Shown piece by piece: positions 1 through 8,207 of a DNA stretch of 43,962 nt; position 1 is the first letter of the stretch, and each line of letters opens with the position of its first letter. A program made the translations under genes and the position numbers. The stretch is taken from the NCBI GenBank assembly GCA_003818605.1, contig RPQS01000029.1, positions 1 through 43,962 of the forward strand. The letters run 5' to 3'. The stretch is from Candidatus Zhuqueibacterota bacterium (lineage in GTDB: Bacteria; Electryoneota; RPQS01). Below the pieces are notes generated by a model that did not search any database, was not told the DNA's origin, and saw nothing but the letters and a program-made list of their open reading frames with translations.

Positions 1-2
1 AT

Positions 3-830
3 GTTGTCACTTTACCTCGCACAGAGAGCAGCATCTCGCCGAGTCACCTGCAATTCGGATTTGATCTGGCCTATCTCGTTAGGAAGTTGCAGAGCGAAGG
101 CAACACGATCAGTTCGCCCTTCTTTGGCGCAATCGGGATCACGTCGTGTGTCATGGGGCATTCGATGGGCGGAGGGGCCAGTTTTCTCGCAGCGCAGTCG
201 GATTCGACCATCACCGCGATCGCAAACCTTGCGGCAGCCGAGACGAATCCTTCTGCCATTGGCGCAGCGGGAAATCTGATCATTCCCGTTTTGGTGTTTT
301 CCGGGTCTGAGGATTGCGTAGCCCCGCCAGCGAGCCATCAATTGCCAATGTATACAGGGTTGTCATCAGATTGCAAGGCATTTATCAGTATTATCGGTGG
401 CAGTCACTGCAAGTTTGGCGAGTATAATTTCACCTGTAACCTGGGAGAGATTGGCTGCCCGGGATCCATCACGCGATCGGCACAACACAGTCTTGTGATC
501 TTTCATTTATTGCCATTCTTGGATTTTCATTTGAAGCAGGCAAGCACCGCACGCTGTGTTTTCCAAGAGCGATTGGAAGCCCAGAATGGCATCACCTATT
601 TGCAGGAATGTGCGCTGCCGGCCGTGCAGAACTTAACGATTCAATGGTCACCCAATGGAGTGGTCTTGCAGTGGTCACCGGTTTTCGCTGGCTGTGCCTA
701 CGATTTGCTCCGTGCAGAGGAGGCCGTTTTCGAGTATGACACCCTCCTGAGAATCTACTCTGGACCGGCATCTTTTTTCGAAGACACGATTAGCGCTGAG
801 CGGGCATTTTATCGGGTTTGGGTGAAATAA
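3..830 (+). CDS. Alpha/beta hydrolase, dienelactone hydrolase/chlorophyllase-like, 5' partial
   Basis: The reading frame is open to the left edge of the window, so the start and any signal peptide are missing; the first in-frame ATG at 87 is inside the fold and is not the start. The nucleophile elbow is GHSMGGG (Ser of GHS). A strand ending VLVFSGSED followed by VAPP supplies a plausible catalytic Asp, and GGSHCKFG supplies the His, giving a complete Ser-Asp-His order as in chlorophyllase, dienelactone hydrolase and polyester-hydrolase-like enzymes. The last 70 residues or so (from LTIQWSPNG to FYRVWVK) look like a small beta-sandwich tail of fibronectin type, common in secreted proteins of FCB bacteria. 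The substrate cannot be told. The gene converges with ribA across a shared terminator-like hairpin. Confidence 0.8.
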   Translation, partial: VVTLPRTESSISPSHLQFGFDLAYLVRKLQSEGNTISSPFFGAIGITSCVMGHSMGGGASFLAAQSDSTITAIANLAAAETNPSAIGAAGNLIIPVLVFSGSEDCVAPPASHQLPMYTGLSSDCKAFISIIGGSHCKFGEYNFTCNLGEIGCPGSITRSAQHSLVIFHLLPFLDFHLKQASTARCVFQERLEAQNGITYLQECALPAVQNLTIQWSPNGVVLQWSPVFAGCAYDLLRAEEAVFEYDTLLRIYSGPASFFEDTISAERAFYRVWVK

Positions 831-936
831 AACGAATTCCTGCCCTCCGTTTACGGCGACTCCGTGCAGAACTGATTCCGGCACACTGGGAGATTTTTCG
901 GGAGCGGGCGATGCTCTGGAAACGGATTCAGAAAAC

Positions 937-966
937 AACCGGACAGTCTGGTGGCTGTCCGGTTTT
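937..966. terminator. Bidirectional rho-independent terminator
   Basis: A perfect 10-bp inverted repeat, AACCGGACAG at 937-946 and CTGTCCGGTT at 955-964, has an 8-base loop and is followed by TTTT on the plus strand; the minus strand also runs into a T-rich stretch. It lies between the convergent hydrolase and ribA genes and can serve both. Confidence 0.85.
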
Positions 967-1031
967 CTATGCAAATGACATCGGAACTGACGACAAGGGC
1001 TGCTTTGACAGCTTTCACCTGCGAACATTTC

Positions 1032-1742
1032 TTATGAGTATGCTTCGCGGCCGTAATCAGCAGCCAATGTATCGAGGGGAAGAATGTGCCCCGACTTTCG
1101 GGCTTTGGTTTCAAGATACTTGTGGTTGTGCCGGTTTGCCGGCATGATGTGCGGCATCCGTTCCGTGATGACAATTCCGAGTCGCTGCAGCCCTTCCAGT
1201 TTGCGGGGATTGTTGGAGAGCAACTTGATGCTCTTGACTCGCAAGGCATTCAACATCCCGGCGGCGGCCGAGTAATCACGTTCATCATCGGCAAAGCCGA
1301 GGGCATGATTGGCTTCCACAGTGTCCAGGCCTTGATCCTGCAACGCATAGGCTCTGATTTTGTTGACAAGCCCAATGCCTCGGCCCTCTTGACGAAGATA
1401 AAGCACGATGCCGTGTTCCTCGTTCCCAATATAGCGTAAAGCCGCCTCGAGCTGGTCTCGACAATCGCACCGGTAAGACCCAAGAGCGTCTCCGGTTAGA
1501 CATTCCGAGTGTATCCGGACAGGAATATTCTCTTTGTTTTCAACATTCCCGTGAACAAGCGCAATGTGTTCCTTTCCGTCAAAGCCCATGGAAAAGGCGA
1601 CGACACGAAACTCGCCAAATCGAGTCGGAAGATCAGCCGATGCCACAATTTTTGTTTGAATGGCCGATGGGCTGGACAGAACATCGAATCGCGGAAAGCT
1701 GTTCATGAGGCTTGTCAGTCTGCTTGCGGGAACGCTCATCAT
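1032..1742 (-). CDS. ribA: GTP cyclohydrolase II
   Basis: This enzyme opens the imidazole ring of GTP, the first committed step of riboflavin synthesis, releasing formate and pyrophosphate in the cytoplasm. The family hallmarks are all present: HSECLTGDALGSYRCDC carries the three zinc-binding cysteines (about Cys81, Cys92 and Cys94), RQEGRGIGL is the catalytic loop, and KIRAYALQDQGLDTVEAN and LLSNNPRK are the usual GTP-binding blocks. At 236 residues it is about 40 longer than the E. coli enzyme, with the extra at the N terminus. It has no DHBP synthase (RibB) domain, so it is the stand-alone form. Two adjacent ATGs (1742, 1739) follow an AAAGG. No other riboflavin genes and no FMN-riboswitch-like structure were seen nearby. 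Confidence 0.95.
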   Translation of the reverse strand: MMSVPASRLTSLMNSFPRFDVLSSPSAIQTKIVASADLPTRFGEFRVVAFSMGFDGKEHIALVHGNVENKENIPVRIHSECLTGDALGSYRCDCRDQLEAALRYIGNEEHGIVLYLRQEGRGIGLVNKIRAYALQDQGLDTVEANHALGFADDERDYSAAAGMLNALRVKSIKLLSNNPRKLEGLQRLGIVITERMPHIMPANRHNHKYLETKARKSGHILPLDTLAADYGREAYS

Positions 1743-1826
1743 TTTACCTTTGAGTGCTTTGAAAGGAACCTGCTCTGGATTGCATCAGTCTGCCAGACAA
1801 CGACCGGATCGGAACACTCGTCCTGA

Positions 1827-3104
1827 TTAATCATTCACCGGCAACGCGGCCAACGTTCCATTCCCAGCCAACCCAATCGCAAAAACGGTGTAGTTCCGAT
1901 TCATTTCAAAAGCAACTCCGGGAATCGGAAGGGCTACAGTTTCAGTGCCAGCGAGCCGGACTTCAAGATCATAGGACTGCGCGGCGACAGACAGGTATGA
2001 TCCTACTTCGCGAAAGTCAACGTTTGCAAACAACACGGGTCCGCTCTGCACCGCGACATCAACCGCCGGAGCATCCGGTGAAGTGTGCACAAAGCGCACT
2101 TTTGCTTGAGTGGGGTCCGTCATCCGGTCATCGAGCAGAACGATTGGCTGCAGGTCATTGTTGCCAATCAAACCTGTTGCCGCCACCGTATAATCCGCAT
2201 TCGGATTCAGCGTGACAACAGCATCTATAACCACAGGCTCCGTGGCTCCTGTCGGTGTAATCTGGATCCAATGCTGACCGGCATTCACGTTCAAGTATCC
2301 GCTCAGTGTCTGGAAGGGAACGTTCTGCAGAACCTGTACTTGATTCACCCAAACATCCACTGCCGGGGCATCAGGGGATAGATGACCAACTCGCAATTCG
2401 CTTTGAGAAATCGCTGCCGGCGAGCCGGCATCCAAGAGCGCAAGTGCGGCCAGTGTCCCATTGCCCGCCAATCCCACTGCGAAAATGGTGTAGTTCCCAC
2501 CAGCGCCGGCAACGACTCCCGGAACCCGCAGCGCGAGCGTACTGGAACCGGCAATACGAACATCGAGGACATATTGGCTTGGGGCAACGTTCAGGTAAAC
2601 CCCGGCTTCTCGGAACATAACATCACTGAACAACGTTGCGCCACCCGAAACTGCAACGTCAACGGCAGGAGCATCGGGCGACGTATGGACAAAGCGCACT
2701 TTGGCCTGCTGACTACTGGTTGCACGATCATCCGTCAAGACGGTGGCTTGCAAATTTGCGAGCAAACCCGTAGCGGCAATCGTGTACGATGCATCTTTCA
2801 TCAGCGTAACATTGGCGTCCAATACGATGGGCTGGCTGGCGCCTGCCGGCGAGATCTGCACTCGATGGTTTCCCTCACTAACGGTCAGATAGGCGCTGGC
2901 GCCACGGAATGCAACATTCTGCAGGACGCGACTGCCGTCAACCCAGACATCTACAGCAGGGGCATCCGGAGACAGGTGCACAACTCGGACATAGGAATTC
3001 CCGGAAGGTGCTGGTGCAACGGGTCCGTTATCGTCATCGCTTGAACAGCCGATAGCAAACACGAGCATCGCAAGGATCGGTATTACAAGAAGGTATTTCT
3101 TCAT
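1827..3104 (-). CDS. Lipoprotein with four DUF4397 domains
   Basis: The 425-residue product starts with a lipoprotein signal, MKKYLLVIPI then a lipobox ending AIGC (Cys20), followed by an acidic SSDDD linker, so it should be lipid-anchored on the cell surface or in the periplasm. Four DUF4397 beta-sandwich repeats follow, starting near residues 37, 134, 236 and 334. Repeats 1 and 3 carry HLSPDAPAVDVWV and repeats 2 and 4 carry HTSPDAPAVDVAV, so the protein arose by duplication of a two-domain unit (A-B-A-B). An AGGAA precedes the ATG. It is followed on the same strand by ribA and preceded by a FAS1 protein; all three may share transcripts. The family function is unknown; extracellular adhesion or matrix binding is only a guess. 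Confidence 0.9.
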   Translation of the reverse strand: MKKYLLVIPILAMLVFAIGCSSDDDNGPVAPAPSGNSYVRVVHLSPDAPAVDVWVDGSRVLQNVAFRGASAYLTVSEGNHRVQISPAGASQPIVLDANVTLMKDASYTIAATGLLANLQATVLTDDRATSSQQAKVRFVHTSPDAPAVDVAVSGGATLFSDVMFREAGVYLNVAPSQYVLDVRIAGSSTLALRVPGVVAGAGGNYTIFAVGLAGNGTLAALALLDAGSPAAISQSELRVGHLSPDAPAVDVWVNQVQVLQNVPFQTLSGYLNVNAGQHWIQITPTGATEPVVIDAVVTLNPNADYTVAATGLIGNNDLQPIVLLDDRMTDPTQAKVRFVHTSPDAPAVDVAVQSGPVLFANVDFREVGSYLSVAAQSYDLEVRLAGTETVALPIPGVAFEMNRNYTVFAIGLAGNGTLAALPVND

Positions 3105-3226
3105 CGTTCAATTTCCTGATTGTTGGGTCGAGTAGTGTGGTGAAAAACTGCTTTCTCACGTGCCGCATGACTGGCTTCATCGCAGCAATTGAATATCATC
3201 AGTGCCAGCCATGCGGAGTGAGTCAA

Positions 3227-3769
3227 TTACTTGGGCAGAACAACGCTGTCAATGACGTGGATCACGCCGTTGGACGCGGTGACGTCGGTGGCAATCACCT
3301 GCGCGCCGTCCACGTATACCTTGCCGTCCACAACCTTAATAGTGAGTTCCTGGCCGTTGACGGTCTTGACCTTCTTGCCGTTCATCTTCACGACGTCGGA
3401 AGCCATGACCTTACCGGGAACCACATGATAGGTGAGAACCGAAGTCAAACCGGTCTTGTCCTTCAGGAGACTATTGAGAGTTTCCGAAGGGATCTTGCCG
3501 AAAGCGGCATCATTCGGTGCGAATACCGTAAACGGGCCGTCGCCCTTTAGTGTCTGAACCAGCCCGGCTTCCGTCAGAGCTGTTGCCAATGTGTTGAACG
3601 AGCCGGCAGAGACCGCCGTCTCGACGATGTCCATGCTCTTCGTGGATTCCATGGTACTGGAAGCCGTCTTAATCGCCGACTTATTGGTGCTCGTGCCGCA
3701 GTCGCCTGCAAGAGCAAATGAGGTGATCGCAAAGATCGCGATGCTTAGTGTTAAAGTGCGTGTCATCAT
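3227..3769 (-). CDS. Secreted fasciclin (FAS1) domain protein
   Basis: A 180-residue protein with a signal peptide (about 1-21, ending ITSFALA) and one FAS1 domain covering about residues 48-180. Diagnostic FAS1 blocks are [15 protein letters not shown] (H1 region), [11 protein letters not shown] (the YH motif) and [14 protein letters not shown] (H2 region). FAS1 proteins mediate weak adhesion outside the cell or in the periplasm. An AGGAG lies 4-7 bases before the tandem ATG pair at 3769/3766. The mature N terminus is Ser/Thr/Lys-rich and contains one CGTS cysteine that is not in a lipobox. It is transcribed in the same direction as the DUF4397 gene 122 bases downstream. Confidence 0.93.
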   Translation of the reverse strand: MMTRTLTLSIAIFAITSFALAGDCGTSTNKSAIKTASSTMESTKSMDIVETAVSAGSFNTLATALTEAGLVQTLKGDGPFTVFAPNDAAFGKIPSETLNSLLKDKTGLTSVLTYHVVPGKVMASDVVKMNGKKVKTVNGQELTIKVVDGKVYVDGAQVIATDVTASNGVIHVIDSVVLPK

Positions 3770-3861
3770 GTTTCTCCTGTTTCGGTTTTTGTGTTAAAAG
3801 CGTTGTCTTGGTGAAGTGGGCAACATACCCGACCTCAACCGGCCGTGCCGATATTATATAC

Positions 3862-4083
3862 TCAGCGGGTGGCGAACGCCAGACCCCAGCGACGCTGAAT
3901 AGCCTTCCAGCTAATCGCCTGATAGATAGCAGCAAGACCCACGAGGCTGTAAACGATCCGGCTTAGCGCGCTCATCGGTCCAAAGATGGCTGCAACCAGA
4001 TCGAAATTGAGTAGGCCTACGAGGCCCCAGTTCAGACCGCCAACAACCAATAGAATGGCAATGGTCACATCGAGCGTTTTCAT
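3862..4083 (-). CDS. DUF378 family small membrane protein
   Basis: A 73-residue protein with two predicted membrane helices (about 5-27 and 37-58). The block LLVVGGLNWGLVGL followed by FDLVAAIFG and SRIVYSLVGLAAIYQ is the DUF378 signature. The family is widespread, small and of unknown function. AAGGAA precedes the ATG. It is the first gene of the minus-strand set and diverges from the XRE-cupin gene, so its promoter shares the 4084-4215 interval with two palindromes. Confidence 0.9.
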   Translation of the reverse strand: MKTLDVTIAILLVVGGLNWGLVGLLNFDLVAAIFGPMSALSRIVYSLVGLAAIYQAISWKAIQRRWGLAFATR

Positions 4084-4157
4084 GGTCTATTCCTTTTCTT
4101 GTTTGGGTTCGCCGATCACATTCGCATTGAATGTACATAATGGGAACAACAACTGAG

Positions 4158-4172
4158 ATGAAATAGTTTCAT
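4158..4172. promoter_or_regulatory. Palindrome, candidate operator 1
   Basis: ATGAAA-TAG-TTTCAT is a perfect 6+3+6 palindrome in the divergent intergenic region. It sits upstream of the candidate -35 of the XRE-cupin gene. Confidence 0.5.
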
Positions 4173-4173
4173 G

Positions 4174-4201
4174 TTTACAAAGGATGATTGAATCATATGT
4201 A
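4174..4201 (+). promoter_or_regulatory. Candidate sigma-70-type promoter of the XRE-cupin operon
   Basis: TTTACA at 4174-4179 and TATGTA at 4196-4201 are separated by 16 bases. A start point near 4208 would leave a very short leader before the ATG at 4216, so the assignment is tentative. Confidence 0.4.
4184..4196. promoter_or_regulatory. Palindrome, candidate operator 2
   Basis: ATGATT-G-AATCAT is a perfect 6+1+6 palindrome lying between the candidate -35 and -10. It shares the ATGA...TCAT arms with the palindrome centred 25 bases upstream, as expected for a pair of sites for one dimeric helix-turn-helix protein, most simply the product of the next gene. Confidence 0.5.
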
Positions 4202-4215
4202 AAAGTGAGGTGAAA

Positions 4216-4833
4216 ATGATTGAACAGGATTCAAACAGGATTGCTGGAATCCAAGAAGGCACGCTTTATCAAGGGCTTAGGGAATACGGCATCGGAGGCA
4301 AGATCCGGAGGTTGCGCCTCCGCAAGAGCATGGGGCTAACGGAACTCGGGAAACATACCAGCCTCTCGCCAGCCATGCTGTCCAAGTTGGAAAACAACCA
4401 CGTCATACCCACACTGCCGACCCTCCTGAGGATCGCCATGGTCTTCTCGGTTGGACTTGACTATTTCTTTGAGGACGAAAACTCAAAACGCATGTCTGTA
4501 GTCAGGGGGAATGATCGTCAAGAGTTTCATGAAAAAATGGGCGGCCAGAAGACCACCTACAAATTTCAGAGCCTCGATTACAAAGCAATTGACCGGAAGT
4601 CCAGCGCCTTCATTGCGGAGTTTGAGTCGATGCCCCCCGAGGACGTGCCATTGCATGAGCATATAGGCAGCGAATTCATTTATCTAATGGAAGGAAAGCT
4701 GGGGATTACTATGGAAGGCAAAGAGACCGCGCTCGAGGCTGGCGATTCAACCTATTTTGATCCGTCTTACAAACACGGCTACCGCCGCATCGGTTCTGAA
4801 CCGTGCAAGGCTATCGTGGTGACCGTACCATGA
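4216..4833 (+). CDS. XRE-family transcriptional regulator with cupin sensor domain
   Basis: An N-terminal helix-turn-helix of the XRE/HTH_3 type spans about residues 27-83 (KIRRLRLRKSMGLTELG, then SPAMLSKLENN). A C-terminal cupin_2 domain spans about 115-200, with metal-ligand-like HEH, EFIYLMEGKL and YFDPSYKHGY. Proteins of this layout sense a small ligand and repress or activate neighbouring genes. The ATG at 4216 is preferred (205 aa) because GAGG at 4207-4210 is spaced 5 bases from it; a GTG at 4210 overlaps that GAGG. The stop overlaps the next start as ATGA, so it heads an operon. Two palindromes just upstream suggest autoregulation. The ligand is unknown. Confidence 0.9.
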   Translation: MIEQDSNRIAGIQEGTLYQGLREYGIGGKIRRLRLRKSMGLTELGKHTSLSPAMLSKLENNHVIPTLPTLLRIAMVFSVGLDYFFEDENSKRMSVVRGNDRQEFHEKMGGQKTTYKFQSLDYKAIDRKSSAFIAEFESMPPEDVPLHEHIGSEFIYLMEGKLGITMEGKETALEAGDSTYFDPSYKHGYRRIGSEPCKAIVVTVP

Positions 4834-5294
4834 AGTTGTACACACTTGAACGTAGCCAAGTCATTTGCGCTTCATTGAATGATGTCTGGCAGTTCTTTTC
4901 TGATCCTCACAATCTGGCGAAGCTCACCCCGCCTGATTTGAATTTGGTTGTTCCTGAAGATACTTTGCATCACGTTCATCCGGGAATGATCATCACATAT
5001 CGCGTCCGCCCTGTCGCCGGAATCTCCGCCACCTGGGTCACGGAGATCACACATGTCATAGATCAGCAATTATTTGTGGATGAACAACGCTTTGGCCCTT
5101 ATAGATTCTGGCATCATCAGCATCATTTTCGCGAGGTGGATGAAGGCGTTGAAGTGCGGGACATCGTACATTACTCCTTGCCCCTTGGCCCGTTAGGAAG
5201 CTTTGCGCACTCGGTCTTGATAAAGACCCGCCTGAAGGAAATTTTCGACTACAGAGCTGATGCAATTAAGACAACATTCAGATCTAAGGTCTGA
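4830..5294 (+). CDS. SRPBCC family ligand-binding protein
   Basis: A 154-residue cytoplasmic protein of the START/Bet v 1-like SRPBCC fold. Typical features are the opening strand LYTLERSQVI, the helix VWQFFSDPHNLAKLTPP, the block GMIITYRVRP, the phrase FVDEQRFGPYRFWHHQHHF and a long C-terminal helix starting near KTRLKEIFDYR. Members of this subgroup bind small hydrophobic ligands and are often found next to SDR oxidoreductases or photolyase genes. The ATG at 4830 overlaps the stop of the XRE-cupin gene (ATGA), which implies translational coupling; an upstream in-frame GTG at 4803 lies inside the regulator and is unlikely. The ligand cannot be read from the sequence. Confidence 0.88.
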   Translation: MKLYTLERSQVICASLNDVWQFFSDPHNLAKLTPPDLNLVVPEDTLHHVHPGMIITYRVRPVAGISATWVTEITHVIDQQLFVDEQRFGPYRFWHHQHHFREVDEGVEVRDIVHYSLPLGPLGSFAHSVLIKTRLKEIFDYRADAIKTTFRSKV

Positions 5295-5322
5295 AGGAAA
5301 GCATCCGGAAGGAACAAAGACT

Positions 5323-5817
5323 ATGATGGGTATACTACTCGCGGCAGGATTGCTTTTCCCCACGGTTCAGGGAGAAAATCTCTCGGGACGGCAAATGGTG
5401 CTGCCCAAAGACTTTGAGGGCAAGGCAAACATCGTTATTGTGGCGTTTCAGCGCGAACAGCAGTTGTTGGTAAATAGCTGGATTCCGGTAATTCAGCAAT
5501 TGGAGAAAAAGTATCCGGAAATTCATTTCTACGAGTTGCCAACCATCAGCACCGGCTACAGACTGATGAAATGGATCATTGACAACGGCATGCGCAGCGG
5601 GATCAAGGATACGAAGACTAGAGACCATACCATTACGCTATTCACCGACACGAAAAAGTTCCGCAAGGGACTGGAGTTGCCAACAGACGAGACGATTTAT
5701 ATAATGCTCGTAGATTCTTTGGGTACCGTGAGGTGGAAATCCAGTGGCTCCATGACTCCCATGAGTGCCGCGCTGCTGAGCACCGCGGCTGACGAACTTT
5801 TAAGCAAGAGAGAATAG
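5323..5817 (+). CDS. Thioredoxin-fold protein, ATP10-like, probably exported
   Basis: A 164-residue protein starting at tandem ATGs (5323, 5326) after GGAAGGA. The N terminus GILLAAGLLFPTVQG is a short hydrophobic segment resembling a signal peptide. The body has a thioredoxin-like pattern: a strand ANIVIVAFQ, a helix SWIPVIQQLEKKYP, a strand FYELPTIS, then FTDTKKFRKGL and a final IYIMLVDSLGTVRWKSSG. The last two blocks resemble the pattern of the ATP10 family (mitochondrial ATP synthase assembly factor and its bacterial relatives), but there is no CxxC, so it is not a thiol oxidoreductase of the usual sort. Assignment to ATP10 is from memory of the pattern and is weak; the fold is more certain. 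It lies 28 bases after the SRPBCC gene and 8 before uvsE. Confidence 0.65.
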   Translation: MMGILLAAGLLFPTVQGENLSGRQMVLPKDFEGKANIVIVAFQREQQLLVNSWIPVIQQLEKKYPEIHFYELPTISTGYRLMKWIIDNGMRSGIKDTKTRDHTITLFTDTKKFRKGLELPTDETIYIMLVDSLGTVRWKSSGSMTPMSAALLSTAADELLSKRE

Positions 5818-5825
5818 CACTGTCC

Positions 5826-6734
5826 ATGCGCATCGGTTATCCCTGTTTGAACCGCACCTTGGATTGCCGCAATAACCACTCATTCAAACTGGCCAGTTAT
5901 ACTGAAGAACGTTTGGTTGAGACCGTTGCCGCGAATCTGAAGTGTCTCGAAGCGATCCTCAAATTCAATGTGGAAAACAGTCTGCTGTTCTTTCGCATCT
6001 CTTCGGATTTGATCCCATTTGCTTCGCATCCTGTTTGCAGGTTTGACTGGGCGAATTATTTTACAGGAGATTTATCGCGCATCGGATCATTAATAAAGAG
6101 GAATGGGATTCGCATCTCCATGCATCCGGATCAATTCATACTTCTCAACTCGCCTGATGATCGCATTGTCGAAAGAAGCGTGCTGGAGCTGGAGTACCAT
6201 GCGGAGATATTGGATCGCATGAAACTTGACGGCACAGCAAAGATTCAAATCCACGTCGGCGGGGTCTACGGCGAGAGGGAGCAGGCACTGAAACGGTTTG
6301 TCCAGCGCTATGAGAAGCTCTCGTCGCGATTAAAGAAACGACTCGTTGTCGAGAATGATGACCGTTTGTATCCATTAGCCGACTGCATGGACTTGCATTT
6401 TCAAGCGGGTGTCCCTGTCCTGTTCGATATGTTTCATCACTGCATTTTGAATTTCGGAGAACCCGCAAGAGAAGCGCTCGAACTGGCTGTAACCACTTGG
6501 TCTGAACAAGACGGGCCGCCGATGGTGGATTACAGTTCTCAGTTCGCAGGTGAACGAAAGGGCCGACATGCCGAGTCCCTGGATAATGACGATTTCGCGC
6601 ACTTCCTGGAAACCGCGCAAGGGATTGATTGCGATGTCATGCTGGAAATCAAGGACAAAGAGCGAAGCGCGCTAAGGGCTGTGGAAATCTACCAAAGAGA
6701 ATCATCGCGACAAAAGAAGAAAGCAAAGTCATGA
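5826..6734 (+). CDS. uvsE: UV DNA damage endonuclease
   Basis: UvsE/UVDE nicks DNA 5' of UV photoproducts and some other lesions, starting a repair route alternative to UvrABC. The 302-residue product is full length for the family and starts with the usual MRIGYPCLNRTL. The TIM-barrel metal ligands can be placed in order: ISMHPDQF, IQIHVGGVYG, VENDD, PVLFDMFHHCIL, VDYSSQ, GRHAES and DVMLEIKDKE, so all expected His, Glu and Asp ligand positions appear present. The C terminus is basic (RQKKKAKS). The stop overlaps the start of the SDR gene as ATGA. The setting behind a ligand-sensing regulator suggests that expression is conditional. Confidence 0.95.
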   Translation: MRIGYPCLNRTLDCRNNHSFKLASYTEERLVETVAANLKCLEAILKFNVENSLLFFRISSDLIPFASHPVCRFDWANYFTGDLSRIGSLIKRNGIRISMHPDQFILLNSPDDRIVERSVLELEYHAEILDRMKLDGTAKIQIHVGGVYGEREQALKRFVQRYEKLSSRLKKRLVVENDDRLYPLADCMDLHFQAGVPVLFDMFHHCILNFGEPAREALELAVTTWSEQDGPPMVDYSSQFAGERKGRHAESLDNDDFAHFLETAQGIDCDVMLEIKDKERSALRAVEIYQRESSRQKKKAKS

Positions 6735-8191
6735 CAGAAACTGTTGCAATCGGCGGTGAGCGCATATTGCTCACGGGTGCTACCGGTTATGTGGGTGGAA
6801 GGTTGCTGCACACTCTTGAGAGCCGGGGATATCTTGTTCGCTGCTTGGCACGTAATCCCGAATGGCTTGCCTCGCGGGTGGGCAACCGCACGGAGGTTGT
6901 TCGAGGGGATGTGCGGGATGCGGATTCTTTGCAGAGGGCGATGACCGGGATCACCACCGCTTTCTATTTGGTGCATGCCCTGACGGCAGCGAAAGGATTT
7001 GAGCAAGAGGAATTCGAAGGTGCACAGCGATTTGCTAATGCTGCGCGTGATGCCGGAGTTAGAAGAATTATATATCTTGGCGGTTTAGGCAGCGGCAAAG
7101 ATCTTTCCCCCCACCTTAAGACACGCCATCGCGTTGGGGAGCTTCTGCGCGAGTCCGGAGTTCAGGTGATTGAGTTTCGTGCGGGAATGATCATCGGTTC
7201 GGGGAGCATTTCCTTTGAGATTCTGCGCGCATTGGTTGGCCGGCTTCCGGTGATGACGACGCCAAGCTGGACGGAAACCCTCACACAGCCAATTGCAATT
7301 GAGGACGTCTTATCTTACCTCATGGATGCAGTTGTACTCAACAGCAACGACAACGAAGTAATTGAAATTGGCGGGCCGGATCGGATCACATACAAGAATC
7401 TTCTCCGCGAGTATGCGCAGCTCAAGGGATTCAGAAGATGGATTGTTCCTGTTCCCGTCTTGAGTCCCCGGGTTTCGAGTTTATGGTTGGGTTTGGTCAC
7501 ACCAGTCTATGCTCGCGTTGGCCGCAAGTTGATTGAAGGCTTGCGGAACGAGACGACTGCGAATACTGAACGTGCACTTAGCCTGTTCTCCGTGCGGCCC
7601 ATGAGTACACGGCAAGCCATGCAGCGGGCTTTGACGAATGAAGAACATGAGATAGCTCAGACGCGCTGGTCGGATGCCTATTCTGCGGGAAGCAAGGACA
7701 CCAGAGACACTCGATTCGGATCGCGCATCATTGATTCGCGGCATATTGTGGTTGCGTGCAGGCCATCACAAGCCTTTGTGCCCATTCGCAGTATCGGAGG
7801 GAATGTCGGTTGGTACTACCTGAATTGGTTGTGGAAACTCCGCGGTTGGTTGGATCTCTTAGCGGGGGGTGTGGGGATGCGAAGAGGGAGACGGGACACC
7901 GAGCAGTTGTTGCCCGGTGATGCGCTGGATTTCTGGAGAGTCGAGGCTATTGAAAACGATTCCTTGCTGCGGCTTAAAGCAGAGATGAAACTGCCCGGAC
8001 GCGCTTGGCTGCAATTCGAAGTGAAGCTCATAGATGACACTCATTCCGCCATCTACTCGACCGCGATTTTCGATCCAGTCGGGCTGATGGGTTTGCTCTA
8101 TTGGTATCTGTTGTATCCGGTTCATGTAATGATGTTCCGCGGCATGTTGCGAAAACTGGCTGAAGCGGCCATCAATCCGAAAAAACAATGA
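6731..8191 (+). CDS. SDR/NmrA-like NAD(P)-binding protein with C-terminal DUF2867
   Basis: A 486-residue two-domain protein. Residues about 10-310 form an atypical short-chain dehydrogenase: TGATGYVGGRLL is the dinucleotide-binding glycine motif, VVRGDVRD the adenine-side strand end, and YLGGLGSG the region of the usual catalytic strand; a canonical YxxxK is not evident, as in NmrA-like and complex-I-39-kDa-like members. Residues about 335-486 match DUF2867 (YYLNWLWKLRGWLD, then GRRDTEQL and LYWYLLYPVHVMMFRGML). Proteins of this exact layout are common in bacteria and often near photolyase or SRPBCC genes. The ATG at 6731 overlaps the uvsE stop, so a start further upstream at 6629 is rejected. 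Substrate unknown. Confidence 0.88.
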   Translation: MTETVAIGGERILLTGATGYVGGRLLHTLESRGYLVRCLARNPEWLASRVGNRTEVVRGDVRDADSLQRAMTGITTAFYLVHALTAAKGFEQEEFEGAQRFANAARDAGVRRIIYLGGLGSGKDLSPHLKTRHRVGELLRESGVQVIEFRAGMIIGSGSISFEILRALVGRLPVMTTPSWTETLTQPIAIEDVLSYLMDAVVLNSNDNEVIEIGGPDRITYKNLLREYAQLKGFRRWIVPVPVLSPRVSSLWLGLVTPVYARVGRKLIEGLRNETTANTERALSLFSVRPMSTRQAMQRALTNEEHEIAQTRWSDAYSAGSKDTRDTRFGSRIIDSRHIVVACRPSQAFVPIRSIGGNVGWYYLNWLWKLRGWLDLLAGGVGMRRGRRDTEQLLPGDALDFWRVEAIENDSLLRLKAEMKLPGRAWLQFEVKLIDDTHSAIYSTAIFDPVGLMGLLYWYLLYPVHVMMFRGMLRKLAEAAINPKKQ

Positions 8192-8207
8192 GGAAAGATG
8201 AAAGTCC

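Noticed and set aside
3105-3226. Terminator between the FAS1 and DUF4397 genes
   Set aside because: Only a 4-bp GTGA/TCAC stem was found; too weak to call.
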